A DNA stretch of 64,000 bases from Synechococcus sp. HJ21-Hayes. GTDB lineage: Bacteria; Cyanobacteriota; Cyanobacteriia; PCC-6307; Cyanobiaceae. Numbering within the stretch: the stretch's first letter is position 1; every line of letters starts with the position of its first letter. Below, piece after piece: positions 27,127-38,107 of the stretch. Location of the stretch: assembly GCF_024345835.1 (NCBI RefSeq), contig NZ_JAGQBW010000014.1:1-64000 (forward strand), read 5' to 3'. Under the pieces are notes generated by a model. That model ran no database searches. It had not been told where the DNA came from and saw nothing but the letters and a program-made list of their open reading frames with translations. Position numbers and translations under genes: made by a program.

Positions 27127-29202
27127 TCAGAGCGGATGTCCGTTCAGCAAGGGGGCGGCCACCAGCAGCATCAGGCTGTTGCTGGCCACGGGCGCCGAGG
27201 TGGCCGTCCAGCTTTCTGGTTGGGCCGGTAGGTCCTGGCCTGCTGGCAGGGAGGTGTCGATCACTCGCAGCCAGCCAGCGGGGCAGGCGGGCAGCTGGAA
27301 GTCCATGGGCGTTACGTAGGCGTTGAGCCCGGCCCACAGCAAGGGGCCGTGGCGGTGATCGCTGAGGCTCCAGGCCAGGGTGTGCGACCAGCTGGCCCAG
27401 TCCGGTTGTCCCAGCTCGATGCCATGCCACTCCCGGCTTAGATGGCCAGGGATGTCCAGCCGCAGTTGTGTGCCCTCCGCGTGGGGCACCTCCGGGTTGA
27501 GCAGTCCGCAGAGGTGGTGGCGCAAGGCGATCAGGCGCTGCACAAACTGGCGCAGGGCACGGTCGTCGTCGTTCGGTTGCCAGTGCATCCAGCCCAGGGG
27601 ATTGTCCTGGCACCAGGCGTTGTTGTTGCCCCCCTGGCTGCGGCGCACCTCATCGCCCATCAGCAGCATCGGTACCCCCGGGGCCAGCAGCAGCGAGCTG
27701 AGCAGGTTGCGCAGTTGGCGTTCCCGCAGAGCGTTGATGGCTGGATCGTTGCAGGGTCCTTCAGCGCCGTGGTTCCAGCTGTTGTTGTGGTTGTCGCCGT
27801 CGCGGTTCTCCTCGCCGTTGGCCAAGTTGTGTTTCTGGCTGTAGCTCACGAGATCCGCCAGGGTGAAGCCGTCGTGGGCGGTGAGGAAGCAGATGCTGCG
27901 GCCCAGCGGTGCCGGATGGTTGCCGAACAGATCCGGATTGCCGGAGAGCCGTTGTCCCATGGCCCAGCAGCACTTCTCGTCGCCTTTCCAGAAGCGCCGC
28001 ACGTCGTCGCGGAAGCGACCGTTCCAGGCGCCGATTCGCTTGGCGGGGAAATCGGCCAGGCGGTAAAGGCCGCCGCAGTCCCACGGTTCGCTAACCAGTT
28101 TGAGATCGGCCAGCTCGGGATCGGCCTCGATGTCCTCAAACAGGGGCGGGTTGTCGAGCGGGGCGAGTTCGTCGCCGCGGCTGAGGGCAATGCCCAGATC
28201 GAAGCGGAAGCCATCCACCCCCAGTTCCAGCGCCCAGCAGCGCATGGATTCCAGGATCAAGCGCCGCACTAGGGGGCGGTTGGCGGCAATGGAGTTGCCG
28301 CATCCACTCACGTCCAGATAGTCGCCTTTGGCGTTCTGGTGGTAGTAGAGGCGGTCGTCGAGGCCGCGCCAGCTGAGGGTGGGGCCTGCCTGGTTCCCTT
28401 CACAGGTGTGGTTGTACACCACATCCACCAGCACCTCGAGTCCAGCGTGGTGACAGGCGGTCACCAGCGCGCGCACTTGCTGGCGGATCTGCAGGGGGTC
28501 GTTGCCGTGCTGGTAGGCCTGGTGCGGAGCCATCCAGCTGATGGGGCTGTAGCCCCAGTAGTTCAGGCGGCCGGCCGGGGCATCGTGGGGATCGAAGGCC
28601 ATCACCGGTAGTAGTTCCACCGTGGTGATGCCCAGCTCCTTCAGGTAAGGGATGGCCTCAATCAGGCCGAGGTACGTGCCCTGTTTGTCCGGGCTCACGG
28701 GGCTGCCTGTGCCTCGGCTGAAGCCGCCCACATGCAGCTCGTAGATCACCGTGCGCTGCCAATTGTGGCGGGGCCGTGGCGCCGCGCTGAAATCAAAGCG
28801 GTCCCGTTCGGTAACAACCCCTTTCAGGCAGCTGGCCGTGTTGGGGATGGCCCCCACCGCTTCGGCCCGTTTGTACACGTCCCAGCCCGTGATGGCGCGG
28901 GCGCAGGGATCCAGCAGCAGCTTCGATGGGTTGAAGCCATGGCGGCCCGGCTGCAGGGGGCCGAACACCCGGTAGGCGTAGCAGCAGCCGATGCCAACGC
29001 CTTCCACCTCCACATGCCAGAGATCGCCCGAGCGGTGGGAGCTGTCCAGCTCCACCACCTGTTCTGGTTCCGGTGCATTGCCCTGGGCGAACAGCAGCAA
29101 TTCCACGCGGGTGGCGGCAGGGGCCACCAGCGAGAAATTGACGCCCCTCGCCGTGGCGCTCGCCCCCAGGGGCCAGGGTTGTCCGAGGTGGATCGATCCC
29201 AA
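27127..29202 (-). CDS. glgX: glycogen debranching enzyme, isoamylase type
   Basis: 691 residues. GH13 enzyme that cleaves alpha-1,6 branches of limit glycogen during dark mobilisation of reserves. An N-terminal CBM48 domain (about 1-130; SIHLGQPWPLGASATARGVN) precedes the TIM barrel. GH13 regions: DVVYNHTCEGN (region I), GFRFDLGIAL with the nucleophile Asp (II), LVSEPWD with the acid Glu (III), and FLTAHDGFTL (IV). The NGEENRDGDNHNNSWNHGAEG stretch is typical of GlgX/TreX. Released glucose would feed the pyruvate oxidised by NifJ; that link is an inference. Confidence 0.96.
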   Translation of the reverse strand: MGSIHLGQPWPLGASATARGVNFSLVAPAATRVELLLFAQGNAPEPEQVVELDSSHRSGDLWHVEVEGVGIGCCYAYRVFGPLQPGRHGFNPSKLLLDPCARAITGWDVYKRAEAVGAIPNTASCLKGVVTERDRFDFSAAPRPRHNWQRTVIYELHVGGFSRGTGSPVSPDKQGTYLGLIEAIPYLKELGITTVELLPVMAFDPHDAPAGRLNYWGYSPISWMAPHQAYQHGNDPLQIRQQVRALVTACHHAGLEVLVDVVYNHTCEGNQAGPTLSWRGLDDRLYYHQNAKGDYLDVSGCGNSIAANRPLVRRLILESMRCWALELGVDGFRFDLGIALSRGDELAPLDNPPLFEDIEADPELADLKLVSEPWDCGGLYRLADFPAKRIGAWNGRFRDDVRRFWKGDEKCCWAMGQRLSGNPDLFGNHPAPLGRSICFLTAHDGFTLADLVSYSQKHNLANGEENRDGDNHNNSWNHGAEGPCNDPAINALRERQLRNLLSSLLLAPGVPMLLMGDEVRRSQGGNNNAWCQDNPLGWMHWQPNDDDRALRQFVQRLIALRHHLCGLLNPEVPHAEGTQLRLDIPGHLSREWHGIELGQPDWASWSHTLAWSLSDHRHGPLLWAGLNAYVTPMDFQLPACPAGWLRVIDTSLPAGQDLPAQPESWTATSAPVASNSLMLLVAAPLLNGHPL

Positions 29203-29279
29203 AGGAGCCAGCGGGCTGCCCGCCCAAGCTAGGGCTGGCTCTGGTTTTCCACCAGGCTGTGGTTCAGAACGGTTCCGAC

Positions 29280-29978
29280 ATGTCCACCATGGTTCCAGGT
29301 TCCAGGGATGCCGGCCGCCCTCCCCAGGAGGTGCAGGCGGGGCTGTGGTTGTTTGCGCCCAGTCGTGACAGTCAGGGCGGCAGTGCCTGGTGGCTGGAGT
29401 TGGAGGGGGGTGGTGCTGGTGGCGGCGTGTTGATCGATTGCCCGGGCTATACCGAGGCCAACCTCGCCTTCCTGCAGGGGCGAGCCGCTGGCCGGATCGT
29501 GCTCACCAGCCGCGAGGGCCATGGCCGCTGCCGCCGTTTTCAGGAGGCATTGGATTGGCCCGTGCTGCTCCAGGAGCAGGAGGCCTATCTGCTGCCTGGG
29601 GTGCAGCGGGTGGACACCTTCGCCGAGCATCATCAGCTGGGCGAGCAGCTGCGCCTGCTCTGGACCCCCGGCCCCACGCCGGGAGCCTGCGTGCTGCTGG
29701 CGTCGCGGCCAGCCGGAGACGTGTTGTTCTGCGGACGGCTGTTGAGCCCCACGGCTCCGGGCCAGGCGGCACCACTGCGCACAGCCCGCAGCTTTCACTG
29801 GCACCGCTGGCTGCGCAGCCTTGAGCAGCTCAGGGCCTGGTTGCCCGCTGGCTCGCCCGACTGGCTGGCCAGTGGGGCTGGCCTGGGGGCCTTGCGTGGG
29901 GACAAGTTGATCAAGGCAGCGCGCCCCCTGCTGGATGGGGTGGATCTGGAGGCCTTGGCGCGCTCTGCAGCGGGTTGA
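29280..29978 (+). CDS. metallo-beta-lactamase-fold protein lacking metal ligands
   Basis: 232 residues from ATG 29280 (a GTG at 29259 is also in frame). The strand order of the MBL fold is visible: VQAGLWLFAPSR, GGGVLIDCPGYTEANLAFLQ, then RIVLTSREGHGRCRRFQEAL where HxHxDH should stand, then TPGPTPGACVLLASRPAGDVLFCGRLL. The zinc-binding histidines are absent, as in the ferredoxin-like/MBL hybrids common in cyanobacteria and plastids. It is probably not a hydrolase. It is divergent from glgX and followed by the HU gene. Confidence 0.7.
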   Translation: MSTMVPGSRDAGRPPQEVQAGLWLFAPSRDSQGGSAWWLELEGGGAGGGVLIDCPGYTEANLAFLQGRAAGRIVLTSREGHGRCRRFQEALDWPVLLQEQEAYLLPGVQRVDTFAEHHQLGEQLRLLWTPGPTPGACVLLASRPAGDVLFCGRLLSPTAPGQAAPLRTARSFHWHRWLRSLEQLRAWLPAGSPDWLASGAGLGALRGDKLIKAARPLLDGVDLEALARSAAG

Positions 29979-30164
29979 GTGGCTGCTGAGGGGTGCTTTT
30001 TGAGGCGTTTCGCCAAGAAAAGTGCCAAAATCGTGCCACTGGAAGGCCTTTGCCTGTTGCCGGTCTCCGCCAGCCCCCATACCATTGGCGCGCTGAATCC
30101 AGTGGCGGTCGGAGTTCCCGATTCGCCCGGCTGCTACTGAACCCAGAGGCTTTCCCCCACTCCG

Positions 30165-30440
30165 ATGAACAAAGCTGACCTCGTCAACCTCGTGGCTGCC
30201 CGCACCGAGCTGACCAAGACCGACGTCTCCCAGGTCGTCGATGCCGCCATTGAAACCATCATCGACTCGGTGGTGGAAGGCAAGAAAGTGTCGATCCTGG
30301 GTTTCGGCTCCTTTGAGCCTCGCGAGCGCTCTGCCCGTCAGGGACTGAACCCCAAGACCGGCGAGAAAATCAAGATTCCCGCCAAGCGCGTGCCCGCCTT
30401 CACCGCCGGCAAAATGTTCAAGGACCGCGTTCAGGGCTGA
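30165..30440 (+). CDS. hup: DNA-binding protein HU
   Basis: 91 residues. Nucleoid-associated histone-like protein binding DNA as a dimer through beta-arms. MNKADLVNLVAARTELTKTD opens the protein, GKKVSILGFGSFEPRERSAR marks the dimer core, and NPKTGEKIKIPAKRVPAFTAG forms the arm and C-terminal helix. The gene has a 186-nt leader and a strong terminator directly after, consistent with an independent, highly expressed transcript. Confidence 0.97.
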   Translation: MNKADLVNLVAARTELTKTDVSQVVDAAIETIIDSVVEGKKVSILGFGSFEPRERSARQGLNPKTGEKIKIPAKRVPAFTAGKMFKDRVQG

Positions 30441-30458
30441 AGCCTGCTGAACGGTGAA

Positions 30459-30483
30459 GGGCGGCCTTGGGCCGCCTTTTTTT
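30459..30483 (+). terminator. rho-independent terminator of hup
   Basis: A 7-bp GC-only stem (30460-30466 with 30470-30476, three-base loop) is followed by seven T residues from 30477. It begins 19 nt after the HU stop and lies immediately before the GTG of gluQ. Confidence 0.88.
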
Positions 30484-30488
30484 ATGCC

Positions 30489-31478
30489 GTGAGCCAGATC
30501 CCCCTCCCGAACGGCCTGCGCGATCAGTTGGCGCAGGCGGCGCGTCTGCATCCCCAGGAACGGCGGGGGCGCTACGCCCCGTCACCTACCGGCGCGCTGC
30601 ACCTGGGCAATCTGCGCACGGCACTGCTCTCCTGGTTGGTCACGCGCCTGCAGGGGGGGGAATGGCTGCTGCGCCTGGACGATCTCGACACCCCCCGCAA
30701 CCGTCCGGGGGCGGAGGAGGGCATCCTCAAGGACCTGGCCTGGCTGGGATTGGCCTGGGACGGCCCGGTGATTCGCCAGAGCGAGCGGCGGGGGCTGTAC
30801 GCCAGCGTGCTCTCCAGCCTGCGGCGGGCAGGGGTGCTCTATCCCTGTCGCTGCAGCCGTCGTCTGCTGGGCGATATCTCGGCCCCCCACGGTGGATCGC
30901 CCGTATATCCCGGGTTCTGTCGCGGCCAGCCGCCCCGCTGGGGCGTGGAGCAGGGGCGCCTGCCCAGCTGGCGCCTGGCGCAGCAGCCCGGCCTGCTCTG
31001 CTGGACGGAGCGGTTGGCCGCTTGTGGCCAACGGGATGCCACCACGGACGTGGGGGATGTGGTGCTGCGTCGGGCCGATGGCTACCTGGCCTATCACCTC
31101 GCCACGGCCGTGGATGAGCTCAGCCTGGGCATCACCGATGTGGTGCGCGGCAGCGATCTGTGGTGCTCCACTGCGCCCCAGGTGGCGGTGATGCGGCGTC
31201 TGGGGGGCGCGGTGCCGGTGTACTGGCACGTGCCGCTCTGGTGCGATAGCGAGGGCCAGCGGCTCTCCAAGCGCGAGGGGGGGCTCGGCCTCCAGTCCCT
31301 GCGCGAGGGGGGACTGGAGGCTGCTGCGGTGGTGGGGCTGCTGGCGTCCAGCCTGAATCTGGTGCCGGTGGGCAGCTGCCTTAGCGCCAACGAGTTACGG
31401 CAACAGTTGGATCTCGCTGGGCTGGAACGGTGCTTGCAGGCCTTGGCTCCCGGGGCCGCGGAAGACCTCAAGACTTAA
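30489..31478 (+). CDS. gluQ: glutamyl-Q tRNA(Asp) synthetase
   Basis: 329 residues from GTG 30489. Truncated GluRS paralogue that attaches glutamate to the queuosine of tRNA-Asp rather than to a tRNA 3' end. The class I motif is GRYAPSPTGALHLGNLRTAL (HIGH-like), the zinc site is CRCS...(Y)...C, and the KMSKS-like loop is RLSKREGG. It lacks the anticodon-binding domain, as expected. The terminator of hup lies 6 nt before its start, so its own promoter must lie within or near that region or rely on read-through. Confidence 0.93.
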   Translation: MSQIPLPNGLRDQLAQAARLHPQERRGRYAPSPTGALHLGNLRTALLSWLVTRLQGGEWLLRLDDLDTPRNRPGAEEGILKDLAWLGLAWDGPVIRQSERRGLYASVLSSLRRAGVLYPCRCSRRLLGDISAPHGGSPVYPGFCRGQPPRWGVEQGRLPSWRLAQQPGLLCWTERLAACGQRDATTDVGDVVLRRADGYLAYHLATAVDELSLGITDVVRGSDLWCSTAPQVAVMRRLGGAVPVYWHVPLWCDSEGQRLSKREGGLGLQSLREGGLEAAAVVGLLASSLNLVPVGSCLSANELRQQLDLAGLERCLQALAPGAAEDLKT

Positions 31479-31542
31479 GGAACCTTTCGGGATCAAGTGG
31501 TGGAAATCGCACCACACTGGTTCCAACAAACTGAGCAGGTTG

Positions 31543-31773
31543 ATGGCGCAAGCAGATACTGACCATGGCGACACTTGCCCCAGCTGCGGTGGCAGTGGGG
31601 TTCTGAGGATCACAGCCCTGCGCTCCCGCACCTGTTTGACGTGCGTTGGCCAGGGGGCCGTGCCTCGCTTGGAGAGCCCCGGGCTGCTGACGGCGTCACC
31701 GCCCCTGGCGACCAGAGGCTGGACGGGCGGCTTCCGGGGCGATCTCAGCGCTTGGACTTCTGGCGCCAGATGA
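31543..31773 (+). CDS. small DnaJ-type zinc-finger protein
   Basis: 76 residues. Two CxxC-G-x-G units, CPSCGGSG and CLTCVGQG, 15 residues apart, form one rubredoxin-like zinc site like half of a DnaJ cysteine-rich domain. The remaining ~40 residues look unstructured, and similar cyanobacterial proteins usually end sooner, so the tail may be an extension after loss of a stop. Role unknown. Its 3' end overlaps, on the other strand, the end of a 36-residue membrane ORF. Confidence 0.6.
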   Translation: MAQADTDHGDTCPSCGGSGVLRITALRSRTCLTCVGQGAVPRLESPGLLTASPPLATRGWTGGFRGDLSAWTSGAR

Positions 31774-31855
31774 AGAAGGCGGCTGTGGCCACCACCACCA
31801 GGAGGGGTGTGGCAGTGAGTAGGAGCAGCGCAACGGCGGTCCAGTCTGTATACAT
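31745..31855 (-). CDS. 36-residue single-span membrane peptide
   Basis: ATG 31855 to TGA. The peptide is a short N-terminus (MYTDW), one strongly hydrophobic helix (about residues 6-29) and a basic end (WRQKSKR). This is the layout of small photosystem or cytochrome b6f subunits, but I cannot match it to any. No strong ribosome-binding site. It overlaps convergently with the zinc-finger gene by 29 nt. Coding status is uncertain. Confidence 0.45.
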   Translation of the reverse strand: MYTDWTAVALLLLTATPLLVVVATAAFFIWRQKSKR

Positions 31856-31898
31856 CGCTTCAGGCACGCATCCGCTGCCCATTATCTCAGGTGAGCCC

Positions 31899-32183
31899 AT
31901 GGCCTCCCACAGACGCTGCAGCCGTTCACCCCGAGCTGGATGGGCGCTGGTGGCTGCGATGCTGCTCCCCTTGGCTGCGCTGCCTGTCAGGGCCGGAGTG
32001 GCGTTCGAGAACTGCCAGCCCACACCCGATGGTGGAGTGAGTTGCGATACCCGCCCCACGGGCAACACCCTCGCCGATGACGAAGCCGCTCGCTACGGCC
32101 TGTTCGATGAGGCCAGCCCGGGCTGGGCTGAGTTCGACCCTTACGAGGGCTACGACGACATGTTCGGCGGCAACTGGACCTGA
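31899..32183 (+). CDS. secreted conserved hypothetical protein
   Basis: 94 residues. Signal peptide with hydrophobic core WALVAAMLLPLAALPVRA, then two cysteines (FENCQ and VSCDTRPTGNT) and an acidic, aromatic C-terminus ending AEFDPYEGYDDMFGGNWT. I recall this C-terminus as conserved in picocyanobacteria but know no function. The start ATG is the first in frame before the signal peptide. It is convergent with hypE, whose stop is 22 nt away. Confidence 0.7.
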   Translation: MASHRRCSRSPRAGWALVAAMLLPLAALPVRAGVAFENCQPTPDGGVSCDTRPTGNTLADDEAARYGLFDEASPGWAEFDPYEGYDDMFGGNWT

Positions 32184-32205
32184 CGCCGCGGCGGGGTGCC
32201 TCCCC

Positions 32206-33234
32206 TCAACAGATGCGGGGCAATTGTTCCCCCTGGCCCAGATCGAGGGGCCGCAGCACCCCCAGCTCACTGCGCAGTTGCACAGGCCACGGATTGTTAG
32301 GGCTGGCAGCGGTCAGCACGGTGCCGATCTGGGCGGCTGAGCTCTCCACCTGGCGCAGCAGCGTCAGCGCCTCCTCCGCCTGGGACTGGGGCAACACCAC
32401 CACCATGCGCCCCTCGTTGGCCATGGCCAGCGGATCGAGCCCCAGCAGCTGGCAGGCACCGCTCACCTCGGCCCCCACCGGGATGGCCGGTTCCTGGAGC
32501 TCAATGGCCCAGCCGGCGCTGGTGGCGATTTCATCGATGGCGCTGGCCAGGCCGCCCCGGGTGAGGTCCCGCAGGCAGTGCAGCTCCAGCCCTGCCGCCA
32601 GCAGGGCCTGCACCGGTGGCAGCAGGGAGGCCAGATCACTGCGGAGGGTGGTGCGGAAGCCCAGGTGATCCCGGGCTGCCAGGATCGCCACCCCGTGCCG
32701 GCCCAGATCACCGCTCACCAGCACCGCATCGCCGGCCATCACAGCGGGTGGGTGAATGCACAGGTTGTGGTCCACCCGGCCCACGGCACTGGTGTTGATG
32801 AACAGGCCGTCGCCCTTGCCCCGTTCCACCACCTTGGTGTCGCCGGTCACCACCGCCACACCACACTCCACTGCAGCCCGCTGGATCGAGGCCACCACGG
32901 TGTTCAGGGTGGCGATGGGCAGTCCTTCCTCGAGGATCAGCCCCAGGCTCAGGGCCACGGGGATCGCTCCGGCCATGGCCAGGTCGTTGATGCTGCCCAG
33001 CACTGCCAGGCGCCCAATATCACCGCCGGGGAAGATCAGCGGGCGCACCACGTAGGAGTCGGTGGTGAAGGCCAGCCGGCCCGGCTGGGCGGGCAGCAGG
33101 GCGGCATCATGCAGCACGCCATCGCTGGTCCCCAGCGCCGGCAGAAGCAGCTCGCGGATCAGCTGCTGGCTGAGGCGTCCGCCGCCGCCATGGCCCAGCT
33201 GGATCGCGTCCCCATCGCCGTTGCTCCAGGTCAT
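32206..33234 (-). CDS. hypE: hydrogenase maturation factor HypE
   Basis: 342 residues. Receives the carbamoyl group from HypF on its C-terminal cysteine and dehydrates it to the cyanide that becomes an iron ligand of the NiFe site. The C-terminus ends exactly in PRIC, the obligatory modified cysteine. The PurM-like fold shows LGHGGGGRLSQQLI at the start, FTTDSYVVRPLIFPGGDIG, VTGDTKVVERGKGDG, and DLTRGGLASAIDEIA. It is the last gene of the operon and begins 3 nt after hypD. Confidence 0.97.
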   Translation of the reverse strand: MTWSNGDGDAIQLGHGGGGRLSQQLIRELLLPALGTSDGVLHDAALLPAQPGRLAFTTDSYVVRPLIFPGGDIGRLAVLGSINDLAMAGAIPVALSLGLILEEGLPIATLNTVVASIQRAAVECGVAVVTGDTKVVERGKGDGLFINTSAVGRVDHNLCIHPPAVMAGDAVLVSGDLGRHGVAILAARDHLGFRTTLRSDLASLLPPVQALLAAGLELHCLRDLTRGGLASAIDEIATSAGWAIELQEPAIPVGAEVSGACQLLGLDPLAMANEGRMVVVLPQSQAEEALTLLRQVESSAAQIGTVLTAASPNNPWPVQLRSELGVLRPLDLGQGEQLPRIC

Positions 33235-33237
33235 GGC

Positions 33238-34307
33238 TCAGCGCTGGTAGCGGTAGTAGGCGGCACAGGCGCCTTCACTCGACACCATCGGTGCCCCCAG
33301 CGGTTGTTCGGGGGTGCAGGGCCGGCGGAAGTGCGGGCAGGCGCTGGGGCGGGCCAGGCCCTGGAGCACCAGGCCGCTGATGCAGCCTTGGGCCTGCTCC
33401 GGTGAGGCTGGTGCGCTAACTGGCGGGGCCACCCGCCGCTCCACGGCCAGGCTGGCAAAGGGCTCTCGCAGGGCCAGGCCGCCGCCCGGAATCCAGCCCA
33501 GGCCGCGCCATTGGCAGTCGATCGGGTGGAACACCTGCTGGATCAGGGCCTGGGCGGCGTGGTTGCCCTGCTCGGCGGCGGCCCGGCGGTAGCCGTTCTC
33601 CACCCGGTGCGCGCCCCGCTCCAGCTGGTCCACGGCCTGGAGGATTCCCTGGAGCAGCTCCATGGCGCTGAAGCCCGTCACCACAATCGGGCGCCGGTGC
33701 TCCGCGGCCAGGGCATTGTACTCCGCCTGGCCCATCACTGCGCAGACGTTGCCCGCCGCCAGCAGGCCCTGCACCTGGCACTGGGGGGCGTTCAGCATGG
33801 CGTGCAGCACCGGGGGCACCCGCACGTGGCACACCAGCAAGGTCAGGTTGGGGACTCCCGCCAGCAGGGCTCGCCTGGCCAGTAGGGCTGTGGCGGGAGC
33901 CGTGGTTTCGAAGCCAACGGCCAGGAACACCACCAGCCGATCGGGATGTTGTTGGGCCACGGCGAGAACGTCGAGGGGGCTGTACACCACGCGCACATCG
34001 CCGCCCTCGGCGCGCACCGCCAGCAGGTTGCGGCCCTGGCGGCCCGGCACCCGCAGCATGTCGCCGAAGGAGCAGAGGATCACCTCGGGCCGGGCTGCCA
34101 GCTCCAGGGCCTGGTCGATCCGCTCGCTGGCGGTAACGCACACCGGGCAGCCGGGGCCGTGGATCAGGTGAATCTCGGCGGGCAGCAGCTGGTCGATGCC
34201 GTGGCGCAGCAGGGCGTGGGTTTGGCCGCCGCACACCTCCATCAGGGTCCAGGACTGGGTGCAATGGTGCCGGATCTCCGCCAGCAACTGCTCAGGACTG
34301 GAGCTGC

Positions 34308-34311
<4 letters not shown>
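33238..34311 (-). CDS. hypD: hydrogenase maturation factor HypD
   Basis: 357 residues. Iron-sulfur scaffold that, with HypC, holds the Fe(CN)2CO unit. The invariant motifs are MEVCGGQTHALLRHGI, IHGPGCPVCVT with two cysteines, FAVGFETTAP-like FLAVGFETTAPATA, GFSAMELLQGI, and the [4Fe-4S] cysteines near the C-terminus (CISGLVLQG..CPHFRRPC). The ATG overlaps the nifJ stop by 4 nt, so its translation depends on nifJ. Confidence 0.96.
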
Positions 34312-37894
<3,583 letters not shown>

Positions 37895-37898
<4 letters not shown>

Positions 37899-38080
37899 GG
37901 CTCCAGCACCGCAAGGGCCATGCCCACGTGCACCAGCAGCTGGTCGCCCAGCTGGGCCTCGGGTACGCAGGCCAGGCTCACCTGGCGCAGCACGCCGCCG
38001 AAACTCACATCCCCCGTGCGCCACAGGGGATCGTGGTGCTCGTTGATGCTCACGAGTTCACCCGGTACCGCCAGGCACAT
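37895..38080 (-). CDS. hypC: hydrogenase maturation chaperone HypC
   Basis: 61 residues; slightly short compared with the usual 75-90 but complete in its OB-like core. The essential N-terminal cysteine is in MCLAVPGELVSI, followed by GDVSFGGVLRQVSLACVPEA and GDQLLVHVGMALAVL. The usual C-terminal helix is clipped (ends VLEP). It shuttles the Fe(CN)2CO unit from HypD to the HoxH precursor. The stop overlaps the nifJ start (ATGA). Confidence 0.95.
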
Positions 38081-38107
38081 CGCTCGCCAGCTGCGGGGCT
38101 GCCCCGG

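Noticed and set aside
27442-28272. 276-codon plus-strand frame opposite glgX
   Set aside because: Wholly antisense to conserved GH13 motifs; composition is that of a shadow frame.
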